From NCBI GenBank assembly GCA_963667575.2, contig CAXXHY010000008.1, positions 186,001-250,000 on the forward strand: 64,000 nucleotides of DNA, given 5' to 3'. Origin of the DNA: G963665495 sp963667575 (lineage in GTDB: Bacteria > Desulfobacterota > Desulfovibrionia > Desulfovibrionales > Desulfovibrionaceae). Under the pieces are notes generated by a model. It ran no database searches and was not told the DNA's origin. It saw only the letters and a list, made by a program, of their open reading frames with translations. Shown here in pieces: positions 9,430-17,528 of this stretch. Each line of letters begins with the position of its first letter. Position 1 is the first letter of the stretch. Both the position numbers and the translations under genes were made by a program.

Positions 9430-9786
9430 GATGCTGTTCCTTTCATACGGCTGGCTGAATGCGTTGCGCATGAAGAGTGTCTCCGGCCAGGTACGGTTTG
9501 CATGGTACGGACTGGTACGAAAGGAAAAAAGATCTGTCTGGACTATGCGGGCACGGGCATCTTCTGCGGATCAATTTCGGACGAGACGTGTGTTTTTTCT
9601 AGTGTGTTTTGTGTCGCGTTTCAAGCAGAGAAAGAGGAGTAATGCAGGATGAAAACAGGAAAAAAAATGAACGGCGCCTTTGGGCATGAAGGCGCCGCTC
9701 TGCTGTCATGAACAAGTTCCGAGCTCGTTCATACCTGACCGGACGGGGAATGGTCCGGGGACAGGGTCATGTGATAAAAACCTGTT
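9430..9786. other. Intergenic region between dctM and the sigma-54 activator
   Basis: No gene is seen. The region holds the dctM terminator at 9655-9697 and three direct GGTACG repeats (9490-9495, 9504-9509, 9514-9519) upstream of the activator start. Confidence 0.6.
9655..9697 (-). terminator. Rho-independent terminator after dctM
   Basis: The 9-bp GC-rich stem CGGCGCCTT / AAGGCGCCG (9672-9680 and 9689-9697, 8-nt loop) is followed on the minus strand by TTCA and then a run of eight T. It lies 90 nt after the dctM stop. Confidence 0.85.
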
Positions 9787-11133
9787 CTACATGGAACTGC
9801 CGATCATTTTTTCCGGCAGCCAGGTGATGATTTCCGGGAAAATCGTACACAGCACCAGAGTGATCATGATCATGGCCACAAAGGGCAGAACGCCCTTGAT
9901 GATGTCGCCCATGGTCAGCCCCAGTTCGGCCGGAGCCGTGCCTTTGAGCACGAAGATCGACATGGCCATGGGGGGCGTCTGAAAGGCCATCTGCAGGTTG
10001 ATGCAGATCATCATGCCGGCCCAGAGCGGATTGAAGTCCAGGGCGGCCAGAATGGGCGTGAAAATGGGCACGATGATGAAGACGATGCCGATCCATTCGA
10101 TGAACAGCCCCAGCATGAACACAATGAGCATGATCATGAAAAAGGAGGCCCAGCGTCCGCCCGGCACGGAAAGAATGAATTCCGAGACCACGTCGCCCGC
10201 GCCCGCGTTCATGAAAATGCCCACAAAAGCGTAGCACAGGGCCGCGATCATCACCACGAAGGCGCTGACCCGCAGGGTTTCGATGGAGGCGTGCTTGATC
10301 AGCCCCCAGCTGAATTTTTTGTAGATGACGGCCAGGAAAATGGACGCCAGGCAGCCCACTGCGGCGGCCTCGGTGGGCGGCGCGATGCCGGCGAAAATGG
10401 TTCCCAGCACGGCGGCGATGAGCAGCACGGGCGGCAGCAGGGAAGAGAGCAGCTTGAGGAGCTTGCCCGGAGTGAACGGCGTCATCTGGTCCTTGGGAAT
10501 GGACGGCCCGAGTTCCGGATTGAGATGGCAGCGGATGACCACGTAGAGAATGTACATCACCGAAAGCAGCAGCCCCGGAAAGACCGCGCCCATGAACATC
10601 TGCCCGATGGAAAGTCCGGCCTGCGGACCGTAGACCACGAGCATGATGCTGGGCGGAATGAGAATGCCGAGCGTCCCGGTGGCCACGATGCTGCCGGCGG
10701 CCAGGGATTTGTCATAGCCGCGCGTCACCATGGGCGCCAGGGCGATGAGGGTGAGAATGGTCACCGAGGCGGCGATGACGCCCAGACAGGCGGCCAGGAC
10801 CGTGCCGAAGATGATGGTAACGATGGCCAGTCCGCCCTTGAGTCGGCCCAGGGCGTCGTAGAGACTCTCGTACAGGTCCTTGGTTATGCCCGAGTGCTGC
10901 AGCACCACCCCCATGAAGGTGAACAACGGCACCGCCAGATAGGGGTAGTTGAGGGAAAGATCGTAAAAACGGCTGTAGAGAATGTGATAGGTTGTGGTGG
11001 GCCCGAAAATCAGGATACCCACGATAAAGGCCACGCTGCCAATGACAAAGGCGATGGGGTAGCCGGTCAGAACCAGAGTAAAGACGCCGCCCAGCATGAG
11101 AAAGGCGACGAGTTCGGCGCTGAGATCAATCAA
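9787..11133 (-). CDS. dctM: TRAP transporter large permease subunit DctM
   Basis: This 448-residue multi-spanning protein has TRAP large-subunit features: LTGYPIAFVIG near the N-terminus, ASVTILTLIALAPM, LGILIPPSIMLVVYG and APPTEAAAVG. It forms the Na+-coupled transport channel with DctQ and DctP. No ATG upstream of residue 13 is in frame. TTG at 11133 is proposed as the start because AAGGA lies just before it and it restores the usual DctM N-terminus; this overlaps the end of dctQ by 8 nt. A strong terminator follows. Confidence 0.92.
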   Translation of the reverse strand: MIDLSAELVAFLMLGGVFTLVLTGYPIAFVIGSVAFIVGILIFGPTTTYHILYSRFYDLSLNYPYLAVPLFTFMGVVLQHSGITKDLYESLYDALGRLKGGLAIVTIIFGTVLAACLGVIAASVTILTLIALAPMVTRGYDKSLAAGSIVATGTLGILIPPSIMLVVYGPQAGLSIGQMFMGAVFPGLLLSVMYILYVVIRCHLNPELGPSIPKDQMTPFTPGKLLKLLSSLLPPVLLIAAVLGTIFAGIAPPTEAAAVGCLASIFLAVIYKKFSWGLIKHASIETLRVSAFVVMIAALCYAFVGIFMNAGAGDVVSEFILSVPGGRWASFFMIMLIVFMLGLFIEWIGIVFIIVPIFTPILAALDFNPLWAGMMICINLQMAFQTPPMAMSIFVLKGTAPAELGLTMGDIIKGVLPFVAMIMITLVLCTIFPEIITWLPEKMIGSSM

Positions 11134-11644
11134 TTTCCTTACCCCTTACCAAAAAGTGAACATCTCTGATGAGTTTGGCGAAAGCCTGAAATATCATCAG
11201 CAACAATCCCAGAGCGAACATGGTCCGGTAGGGCGCCGCGGGCGGATACCAGAAACTGGTGAACATGACTTCATGGATGCGCCAGGCCTTGGCCGCCCAG
11301 ACCACGGACATCTTGAACATGATGATCATCAGCGGAAAAAAGAGGATCAGCGAACAGATGGTGTCCATCAGGGCTTTGCCCCGTCTGGAAAAACGGCTGT
11401 AGAACAGGTCCACGCGCGTATGGGCGTCGTGCTTGAAGTCGAAGGACGCGCCCAGCAGGTAGACCGTACCGCCGGCCATGCAAAGGCTGTCGTAGGCCCA
11501 GATGGTGGGCGCATTGAAAAAATGGCGCGATATGGTCTCGTAAGAGCCTATCAGGACCAGGAGAAAAGCAAACCATTTCCCCACAGCTCCGGATTTCTCA
11601 CTGAGGTAGTCTATGAGTTTCAATAGTTTCTTCAGAAAGGTCAT
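11126..11644 (-). CDS. dctQ: TRAP transporter small permease subunit DctQ
   Basis: This 172-residue protein has four hydrophobic segments and the DctQ pattern ETISRHFF...W in the first loop. It would scaffold the large permease in the inner membrane. GGGAG precedes the ATG. The gene lies 31 nt after dctP and overlaps dctM, so the three are co-transcribed. Confidence 0.9.
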   Translation of the reverse strand: MTFLKKLLKLIDYLSEKSGAVGKWFAFLLVLIGSYETISRHFFNAPTIWAYDSLCMAGGTVYLLGASFDFKHDAHTRVDLFYSRFSRRGKALMDTICSLILFFPLMIIMFKMSVVWAAKAWRIHEVMFTSFWYPPAAPYRTMFALGLLLMIFQAFAKLIRDVHFLVRGKEID

Positions 11645-11675
11645 GCTTTTCTCCCGTGTCCGTGAATGCGCGTGT

Positions 11676-12725
11676 TTAGTTGATGGCGTTGTAGTCTTCG
11701 CCGAACTTCTTCATGGAATGATAGATTTCGCCGAAAATGGGCGATTCTTTCTTGGACTTTTCTTCGTAGAAAGCATCGGCTTCCTTGGTCAGGGCTTCGT
11801 CGATGTCCGCGGGAACCTTGAGGACTTCGTTGCCGGCCTTGCGGAACTTGTCCACGGCCATGATGGATTCATGCACGAGGTATTCGTGCTGGTCCTGGGT
11901 GAACTTGGCGATCAGACCCGAAACGATGACTTTCAGGTCGTCGGGCAGTTTGTTCCAGGCTTCCTTGCTGACGAAGAAAACCTGCGGATCGCTGGGAGCC
12001 CGTGTGGGGGAGAGGTAGACGTATTTGGCCACTTCGTTGAAGTGCATGTTCCAGTTGGACGCCAGGGTGGAGTATTCGAAGGCGTCGATGGTGCCGCGCT
12101 GCATGGCTTCGTAGAGTTCGCCGCCGGGGATGATGACCGTGGCAGCGCCCATGCGCTTGAGGATTTCGCCGCCGTCACCCATGCAGCGGGCTTTCAACCC
12201 TTTGATGTCTTCCATGCTGTTGAGTTTGACCTTGGAATGGAAGAAAACTTCCTGGGGCAGGGGAGCCAGGGCGCCGGGAAAGGTCAGGGCGTTGAAGTCC
12301 GGTCCCATCATTTTGTTCAGAAGATCGGCTCCTCCGCCGTAGTCGAACCACGTACGCAGGGCTTCGCCTGGCAGGCCGCCGGGGCGCGAGCTGATCAGAC
12401 CGGCTGCGGGCCATTTGTCGAGGTTGTACATGGGGCAGGTGTAGCACATCTGCAGGACGCCCTGGTCCACGGCGTCCAGCTCCTTGTAGGCGGGAACAAT
12501 GGAGCCGCCCACAAAGGGTTTGACTGTCAGGCGGCCGTTGGTGGCCTTGGTGATGGCTTCGCAGAGCTTGTCGTGAAAGATCTGCGAGGGATCAGACGCA
12601 GGGCCGTGTCCGGAGGATTTCCAGACGATTTTGTCGCCCGCGCTTGCCGTCGCCGCCATGGCGAGCAGCGCCGTTACCATCAGAACCATTACGCCGAGAC
12701 CGATTCCTTTTTTCCAACTGAGCAT
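11676..12725 (-). CDS. dctP: TRAP transporter solute-binding protein DctP
   Basis: This 349-residue protein has a clear signal peptide (hydrophobic core GVMVLMVTALLAMAATASA, cleavage near residue 28). The mature part has the DctP-family Arg segment MEDIKGLKARCMG, where the conserved Arg normally holds the ligand carboxylate. ATG at 12725 is preceded by AGGAGG; a longer open frame starting at 12818 lacks a signal peptide and is not used. The ligand is unknown. The upstream metallo-hydrolase and FadR-type regulator may belong to the same pathway. Confidence 0.92.
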   Translation of the reverse strand: MLSWKKGIGLGVMVLMVTALLAMAATASAGDKIVWKSSGHGPASDPSQIFHDKLCEAITKATNGRLTVKPFVGGSIVPAYKELDAVDQGVLQMCYTCPMYNLDKWPAAGLISSRPGGLPGEALRTWFDYGGGADLLNKMMGPDFNALTFPGALAPLPQEVFFHSKVKLNSMEDIKGLKARCMGDGGEILKRMGAATVIIPGGELYEAMQRGTIDAFEYSTLASNWNMHFNEVAKYVYLSPTRAPSDPQVFFVSKEAWNKLPDDLKVIVSGLIAKFTQDQHEYLVHESIMAVDKFRKAGNEVLKVPADIDEALTKEADAFYEEKSKKESPIFGEIYHSMKKFGEDYNAIN

Positions 12726-12883
12726 CCCACTTCCTCCTGTGATTGATGAAGATGACCTTGCTGCAGTGCAAGGGACTATCCACGGCTTCCTGGGAGCGAA
12801 CACGTACGGCTGATACATCCGCGTCTTCGAACAAAAGACCCGGATGCACTAGAGCATCCAGCTGCGAGGCTGCGAAAGAGGCT

Positions 12884-13714
12884 CTAATCCACAAACAGGG
12901 AGCTTCCGGTGCAGTTGTAAAAAAACATGTCCTCCAAAGTGCTCAGGCATTGCGTTCCCGTTTTGCCCGTGCAGTGCGAAACGCCGAGAACCTTGACGTC
13001 GCGTTGTTTCAGATAGGTCCTGGTCAGGGTCATGCTTTCGGGGGAGGCCTCCACCAGGTGGGTGCCGCCCAGCACGGCGTACAGGGGCCTGTTCAGCCGC
13101 GCAGTCACCGTGTCCAGCATATTTTTGACCCCGGGATGCGAACATCCCAGCAGGACCACCAGCCCTTTGGGCGTATCCACGGCCAGAAGCAGCTCATCCG
13201 AAAAAGCGTCCGGGCGGAATCCGTTGGCATCGCGGATCACGAAGCGGGGATTCACGATTTCGTCCGCATGGATCCTGTCGAACTGCGTCACGGCAAAGAT
13301 TCCTGGAAGAATCTCCCGTACGGGTTCGTCCAGAATTTCGGTGGCTATGTCCTGGTCGTGCAGAAAATTTTCATCAAAGTCGTTGCCCAGGTAATCATGG
13401 ACATTGTTGCGGCTGCCGTATTTTTCGGCAAAGAACCCCTGCCCTACCAGGAGTTTGAATTCCCGTGTCAGGCGGGTCAGCGGGCGCAGTCCGCCGGAGT
13501 GGTCGTAGTGGCCGTGGCTGATGGCCACGTACTGGAGATTGCTCAGGTCGATGCAGAGCCGCTGCGCGTTGCGGATCAGCATGTCGGTCTGCCCCACGTC
13601 GAAGAGCAGATGGCTGCCGTCCTTTTCCACATGAAAACAAATGCCGTGCTCGGTCTGCAGGGCGTGGTTTTCGCCCGGGGAATTTTCCACAAGAGTCGTG
13701 ATCTTCAGTGTCAT
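12884..13714 (-). CDS. Metallo-beta-lactamase-fold hydrolase
   Basis: This 276-residue protein has the metal motif HGHYDH (in AISHGHYDHSGG) and further ligand segments GCSHPG and GGTHLVEAS. The overall arrangement resembles the branch annotated as 7,8-dihydropterin-6-yl-methyl-4-(beta-D-ribofuranosyl)aminobenzene 5'-phosphate synthase, which is mostly uncharacterised hydrolases. The ATG at 13714 overlaps the regulator's TGA as ATGA, showing translational coupling with the FadR-type gene. The open frame extends upstream to 14491, but that part is antisense-like noise over the regulator. A role in breaking down a lactone or phosphoester tied to the neighbouring TRAP substrate is possible but unproven. 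Confidence 0.8.
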   Translation of the reverse strand: MTLKITTLVENSPGENHALQTEHGICFHVEKDGSHLLFDVGQTDMLIRNAQRLCIDLSNLQYVAISHGHYDHSGGLRPLTRLTREFKLLVGQGFFAEKYGSRNNVHDYLGNDFDENFLHDQDIATEILDEPVREILPGIFAVTQFDRIHADEIVNPRFVIRDANGFRPDAFSDELLLAVDTPKGLVVLLGCSHPGVKNMLDTVTARLNRPLYAVLGGTHLVEASPESMTLTRTYLKQRDVKVLGVSHCTGKTGTQCLSTLEDMFFYNCTGSSLFVD

Positions 13715-14457
13715 GGCGTATCCTGGGCAGGAGGGTCTGCCGTGGCTGATGCCGGAGTGTCCCGGTCGTGGTAGACGGCCCTGATGTCCTCGATGGCGTT
13801 TTTCAGGTGGTTGATCATGGCTTCCTTGGCCTCTTCCGGATTGCAGCTTTTGACGGCATCCAGAATGGCGCCGTGTTCGTGGATGGTTTTGCGCATGCGG
13901 CCGGGTGTGTGCAGGCTGGAAATCCAGCCGTCCGGCAGGGATGTGGCCATGCACTTCATGACAAAATGCAATGTGGTGTTTTTTGTGGCCCGTGCGAGCA
14001 CCCGGTGAAAATCGCGGTCGTCCTGGATGCTGGCGGCCAGGTCGTTCTTTTCCACATTGCGGGCAAAGGCGCTGCAGATGGCGTCCAGTTTGCCCACTTC
14101 CTCCGGCGTGGCCTTGAGCGTGGCATGCCAGGCCGCTTTGGGTTCGAGCATCAGACGGACTTCGAAGTGATCCAGCAGATCCTGCTCGTTGTCCTGCAGC
14201 CAGGTGCTGAAGGAGTGCAGCTGCTGCTCCGGCGGGTCCATGATGAAAATGCCCTTGCCCTGGCGTACGGATACCTGTCCGGAGACCTCGAGCATACGCA
14301 GGGCCTCCCGGATGGAAGAGCGGCTGACTTCCAGTTTCTGGGTCAGCTGCTTTTCCGAATAGAACTTGTCTCCCGGTTTGAAACCCTCCCGGGAGATCAT
14401 TTCGCGGATGGCGTCGATGATGCTGTCTGAAAGTCGTACCTTTTTGATCGGTGTCAC
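13711..14457 (-). CDS. GntR/FadR-family transcriptional regulator (FCD domain)
   Basis: Residues 1-75 form a winged helix-turn-helix of the GntR type (LTQKLEVSRSSIREALRMLE). The rest is an all-helical FCD ligand/metal domain with the usual acidic and His residues (RLMLEPKAAW, FHRVLARA, HGAILDAVKSCN, INHL). GTG at 14457 is chosen because AAGGA sits 6 nt upstream and the HTH begins properly; the ATG at 14526 would add 23 unrelated residues rich in Cys and Ser. The gene heads a cluster with the hydrolase and the TRAP transporter, so it probably represses or activates their use in response to the transported acid. Confidence 0.88.
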   Translation of the reverse strand: MTPIKKVRLSDSIIDAIREMISREGFKPGDKFYSEKQLTQKLEVSRSSIREALRMLEVSGQVSVRQGKGIFIMDPPEQQLHSFSTWLQDNEQDLLDHFEVRLMLEPKAAWHATLKATPEEVGKLDAICSAFARNVEKNDLAASIQDDRDFHRVLARATKNTTLHFVMKCMATSLPDGWISSLHTPGRMRKTIHEHGAILDAVKSCNPEEAKEAMINHLKNAIEDIRAVYHDRDTPASATADPPAQDTP

Positions 14458-14659
14458 AGTTGTTCCTTGCGAGCAATAGTAATCTGGGCAACTGGTAAGA
14501 CAGCTACTCATCAGACAAGTGGACACTAAATTACCGTATAGAATGCGTCAAGAAATTTTCAGCATCTGATAACGTATTTCAGTTGAATTTCTTTGTGGAG
14601 TATAAGCGGATGAATTTAAACGGATGAGTGCGTCAGGAAAGCCGGATTTACAACGCACA

Positions 14660-14692
14660 GGACCCCGGAACGGCCAATCCGTTCCGGGGTCC
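14660..14692 (-). terminator. Strong GC-rich stem-loop after the Fur-box gene
   Basis: GGACCCCGGAACGG / CCGTTCCGGGGTCC is a perfect 14-bp inverted repeat with a 5-nt loop. It begins 49 nt past the stop of the minus-strand small gene. There is no clear U-run, so it may act as a terminator or as a 3'-end stabiliser. Confidence 0.5.
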
Positions 14693-14741
14693 GGCGTCAC
14701 ACAACATATTCTTCCGAGAGGGGAAGATCGTCATTTATTGG

Positions 14742-15131
14742 TCAGGCATGGAGCCGTATGGAGGCAGTGTTGCTCGGGGTATGCGTCGTGCTCGCCGAAC
14801 ATGGGATTCGGGATTGCACATAGTTGAAACGCCAGAATTTCTGCGGCAGGTTGACGTGGACGTCGGCGTCGAGTTCCGGAATTTGGAACAGGAAAAAGAG
14901 CCCTGGATTGGGAGGAACCAGATAAAGGCTGCTGCGCATCAGTTCCTTGAGGCGCGAATAGGGCAGGCCGTAATGTTCCGAAATGTCCAGGATGCCCCGG
15001 CCAATGGTACGCATGCCTTCTTCGGTGAACTGCACCAGGTGCAGCGGTATATTGTAGGCTTTGCGCCCGTTGAGATAAACCGTTTCAGCGCCAAAGGCGG
15101 CGAAGTCTGAGAGATCCTTCGAACAGGACAT
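14742..15131 (-). CDS. Small protein of unknown function behind a Fur box
   Basis: This 129-residue soluble protein is not recognised. It has no cysteine-rich motif apart from single Cys residues and no membrane segment. The start at 15131 (MSCSKDLSDF) has AAGGAG 7 nt upstream. The segment VYLNGRKAYNIPLHLVQF is followed by GMRTIGRGILDISEHYGLPYSRLKELM, which has helix-turn-helix-like character, but no confident DNA-binding call is made. The last 20 or so residues are low complexity (many Ser, Thr) and could reflect an unnoticed frameshift. A good Fur box ends about 81 nt upstream, so expression is probably iron-responsive. Confidence 0.65.
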   Translation of the reverse strand: MSCSKDLSDFAAFGAETVYLNGRKAYNIPLHLVQFTEEGMRTIGRGILDISEHYGLPYSRLKELMRSSLYLVPPNPGLFFLFQIPELDADVHVNLPQKFWRFNYVQSRIPCSASTTHTPSNTASIRLHA

Positions 15132-15453
15132 GAATTTCTCCTTGCTTGGCTGGAAGTACGCAACCACAGTCTGAATGGCCTGCGGTCGAACAAGTTGGAC
15201 TCCTTTTAAGTGATATTGATAATCAATGTCAATAAGAAAAATGACAGGGTGCATAAAAATTTCTGATCCCAGTCATGAAAGCGCGCAAGGCAGGGGGCTG
15301 GCAGGCAGGGATACGGAGGGCGGTGCGCCTTGGTGCAGGCCGCATCAGGCAGAACAAATGTGGAAAAGCCGGGTTCCCGGCGGGGATGGCTGTGGTCGGC
15401 AGAGCCGCATGCAGCGGCCTATGTACGGTGGTGGGGAATCGGAGAATGCGCTC
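15132..15453. other. Intergenic region containing the Fur box
   Basis: Apart from the Fur box at 15212-15230 no feature is recognised. Short open frames on both strands lack ribosome binding sites. Confidence 0.5.
15212..15230. promoter_or_regulatory. Fur box
   Basis: GATATTGAT-A-ATCAATGTC is a 9-1-9 inverted repeat with 8 of 9 matched pairs and close agreement to the Fur consensus GATAATGATAATCATTATC. It lies 81-99 nt upstream of the small gene's start at 15131. Site visible; iron control inferred. Confidence 0.75.
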
Positions 15454-15615
15454 CTAGAAAAAGAGCATGGTGAAACTCAACTTGGCGTATACGCGCTGCT
15501 CGTAAAAATTGGATACTTTTCTGGCCAGGGAGCCGCTGAAGCCCATGGTGCGCAACCGGCAATACACATGAAGTGGATTGAAATAATGTTGCATTGTATT
15601 GCGAAAACGTCTCAT
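15454..15615 (-). CDS. 53-residue basic small protein
   Basis: An ATG at 15615 after AGGGGGCAGTC opens a 53-codon frame whose product is rich in Arg and aromatic residues (HYFNPLHVYCRLR near residues 10-22, FYEQRVY near 37-43). The amphipathic, non-random composition is unlike a shadow frame. I recall small deltaproteobacterial proteins with a similar YFNPLHVYCRLR core, but this is memory, not a search. It could be a small inner-membrane-associated or nucleic-acid-binding protein. It lies divergently from malQ. Confidence 0.5.
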   Translation of the reverse strand: MRRFRNTMQHYFNPLHVYCRLRTMGFSGSLARKVSNFYEQRVYAKLSFTMLFF

Positions 15616-15950
15616 GACTGCCCCCTGTGTACGACTGATCGGCAGTTTTGTGCATTTACTTAATGCTCAAAAGCAATGCAAATCGCGTGCCTTGAAAAAA
15701 TAAACAGTGCGCTGAATGAGCAGTTCAAAGGGGATTATAATATACTGCCAAAACAGTATGTTATAATTTCCCTCCGATAATGGGGCGCCAGGGTCCAGGG
15801 CACAGGCAGCCGCGTGATACAAAATCTTGACCATCGCGGAAGCAAATGTGTAAAATCCCGTCGAACTCTGAGCGATTTTTGCGTACCGGTGACGGGCCGG
15901 GCGCAACAAGAATCCCTGTTTTCCCCCTTTGAAAAAAGCAAGGCAGCTTT
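15616..15950. other. Divergent intergenic region between the 53-residue gene and malQ
   Basis: No gene is supported. The region holds the AT-rich 14-bp inverted repeat at 15734-15767 with two TATAAT-like boxes. Confidence 0.55.
15734..15767. promoter_or_regulatory. AT-rich near-perfect palindrome with TATAAT boxes
   Basis: ATTATAATATACTG-CCAAAA-CAGTATGTTATAAT has 13 of 14 paired positions. Each arm carries a TATAAT-like element, one per strand, in the intergenic region between two divergent genes. It could be a divergent promoter with an operator, or an AT-rich hairpin. Confidence 0.4.
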
Positions 15951-17450
15951 ATGAATATCCGTGCCAGCGGCATGTTACTGCATATTACCTCTCTGCCAGG
16001 TCCCTACGGCATAGGCGACCTGGGCCCGGCAGCCGTCAGCTTTGTCGAACTGCTCAAAAATTTGAATCAGACTTACTGGCAGATTTTGCCTCTCAGTCCG
16101 ACCTCGACCTTTATCGGCAATTCCCCCTATTCGAGCTACTCGGCCTATGCCGGGAATCCCTTGCTGATCAGCCCAGATCTGCTGGCGCGCGAGGGGCTGC
16201 TTTCCAGGGAGGCATTGGAAGGGCATCCGGATTTTTCCGAGAGCAGGGTGCAGTTCGACCAGGTCACGGCCTTCAAGGACGCGCTGCTGCAGCAGGCCTT
16301 TGCCGTGGCCAGAGACGAACTGTACGCCAACGCGCACTACGTACGGTTTTGCAGGGAAAATGCCGCTTGGCTGGATGATTTCGCCCTGTTCGTCACCCTC
16401 AAGCAGCATTTCGGCGGCGCCGGCTGGTCCAGCTGGCCCGAGCAGTACGCGCGGCGCGATCCCCAGGCCCTGCGGAAGTGGCAGTCCGAGGCCGCTCAGG
16501 AGATCGCCTATGTCAAATTCGTCCAGCATCAGTTTTTCAAGCAATGGGGCGAACTCAAGGCCTTTGCCAATGGAGCCGGCGTCAAGTTCATCGGGGACAT
16601 GCCCATTTACGTCACCTACGACAGTGCGGAAGTCTGGGCCTATCCGCAGTTTTTCAGGCTGGACAAGGAGTTTCAGCCCATTTCCGTGGCCGGTGTCCCG
16701 CCGGACTACTTCAGCAAGACCGGCCAGCGCTGGGGCAATCCCGTATATGACTGGGAAGCCCTCCGCCAGGACGGCTTTGACTGGTGGGTAGACCGCATGC
16801 GGCATAATCTGCAGCTTTACGACGCGGTGCGGCTGGATCATTTTCGCGGCTTTTCCGCGTTCTGGGATGTTCCCGCCGAGGAAGAGACCGCCATCAACGG
16901 CACCTGGGTGGATGCTCCGGGAGAAGAGCTTTTTACCGCCATGCTGCGGCGCTTCGGCTCCCTGCCCGTGATTGCGGAAGACCTCGGACTGATTACCGCG
17001 GATGTTCATGAACTCAAACAAAAGTTCGGATTTCCGGGAATGGCTGTGCTGCAATTCGGATTTGGCTGGGATTTGCCGAATAGTCCGCATATTGTCCATA
17101 ATGTGGACAAGGCGTGTGCCATTTATTCGGGCACCCACGACAACAATACGGTAAACGGCTGGTTTTTCAATGATGCTTCGGACGAGGACCGCGAGCGTTT
17201 CCTGCGATATGTAGGCACTCCGGGCGACGACGACCGTGTGCACGAAAAATGCATACGTCTGGCCATGATGAGTGTGGCGGATACGGCCATTTTTCCGGTT
17301 CAGGATGTGCTTGGCCTGGGGCTGGAAGGGCGTATGAACGTACCGGCCGAACCGGACGGCAACTGGAGCTGGCGTCTTGCGCCGGATCAGATGGCATACG
17401 AACCCATGGCCTACATCAAAACTTTGACGCGTCTGTACGGGCGCACCTGA
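15951..17450 (+). CDS. malQ: 4-alpha-glucanotransferase (amylomaltase)
   Basis: This 499-residue GH77 enzyme begins with the family signature SGMLLHITSLPGPYGIGDLG. It keeps the catalytic nucleophile region VRLDHFRGF, the acid/base segment IAEDLGLI, and the third carboxylate in SGTHDNNT. It transfers alpha-1,4-glucan chains between acceptors and works in glycogen or maltodextrin metabolism in the cytoplasm. Length is typical for bacterial MalQ. It is followed 78 nt later by the HD-GYP gene on the same strand. Confidence 0.97.
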   Translation: MNIRASGMLLHITSLPGPYGIGDLGPAAVSFVELLKNLNQTYWQILPLSPTSTFIGNSPYSSYSAYAGNPLLISPDLLAREGLLSREALEGHPDFSESRVQFDQVTAFKDALLQQAFAVARDELYANAHYVRFCRENAAWLDDFALFVTLKQHFGGAGWSSWPEQYARRDPQALRKWQSEAAQEIAYVKFVQHQFFKQWGELKAFANGAGVKFIGDMPIYVTYDSAEVWAYPQFFRLDKEFQPISVAGVPPDYFSKTGQRWGNPVYDWEALRQDGFDWWVDRMRHNLQLYDAVRLDHFRGFSAFWDVPAEEETAINGTWVDAPGEELFTAMLRRFGSLPVIAEDLGLITADVHELKQKFGFPGMAVLQFGFGWDLPNSPHIVHNVDKACAIYSGTHDNNTVNGWFFNDASDEDRERFLRYVGTPGDDDRVHEKCIRLAMMSVADTAIFPVQDVLGLGLEGRMNVPAEPDGNWSWRLAPDQMAYEPMAYIKTLTRLYGRT

Positions 17451-17528
17451 TCTGGGGCGATGGCCTCATTTTGAGGATAAGCAGAGCCGACTGATGGCGA
17501 CGGTCGGTTTCCGGGGGAGCAGCAATTC

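Noticed and set aside
12884..14491. One 535-codon minus-strand protein covering the hydrolase and regulator region
   Set aside because: Only the part from 13714 on has homology; the upstream part is the regulator read in the wrong frame.
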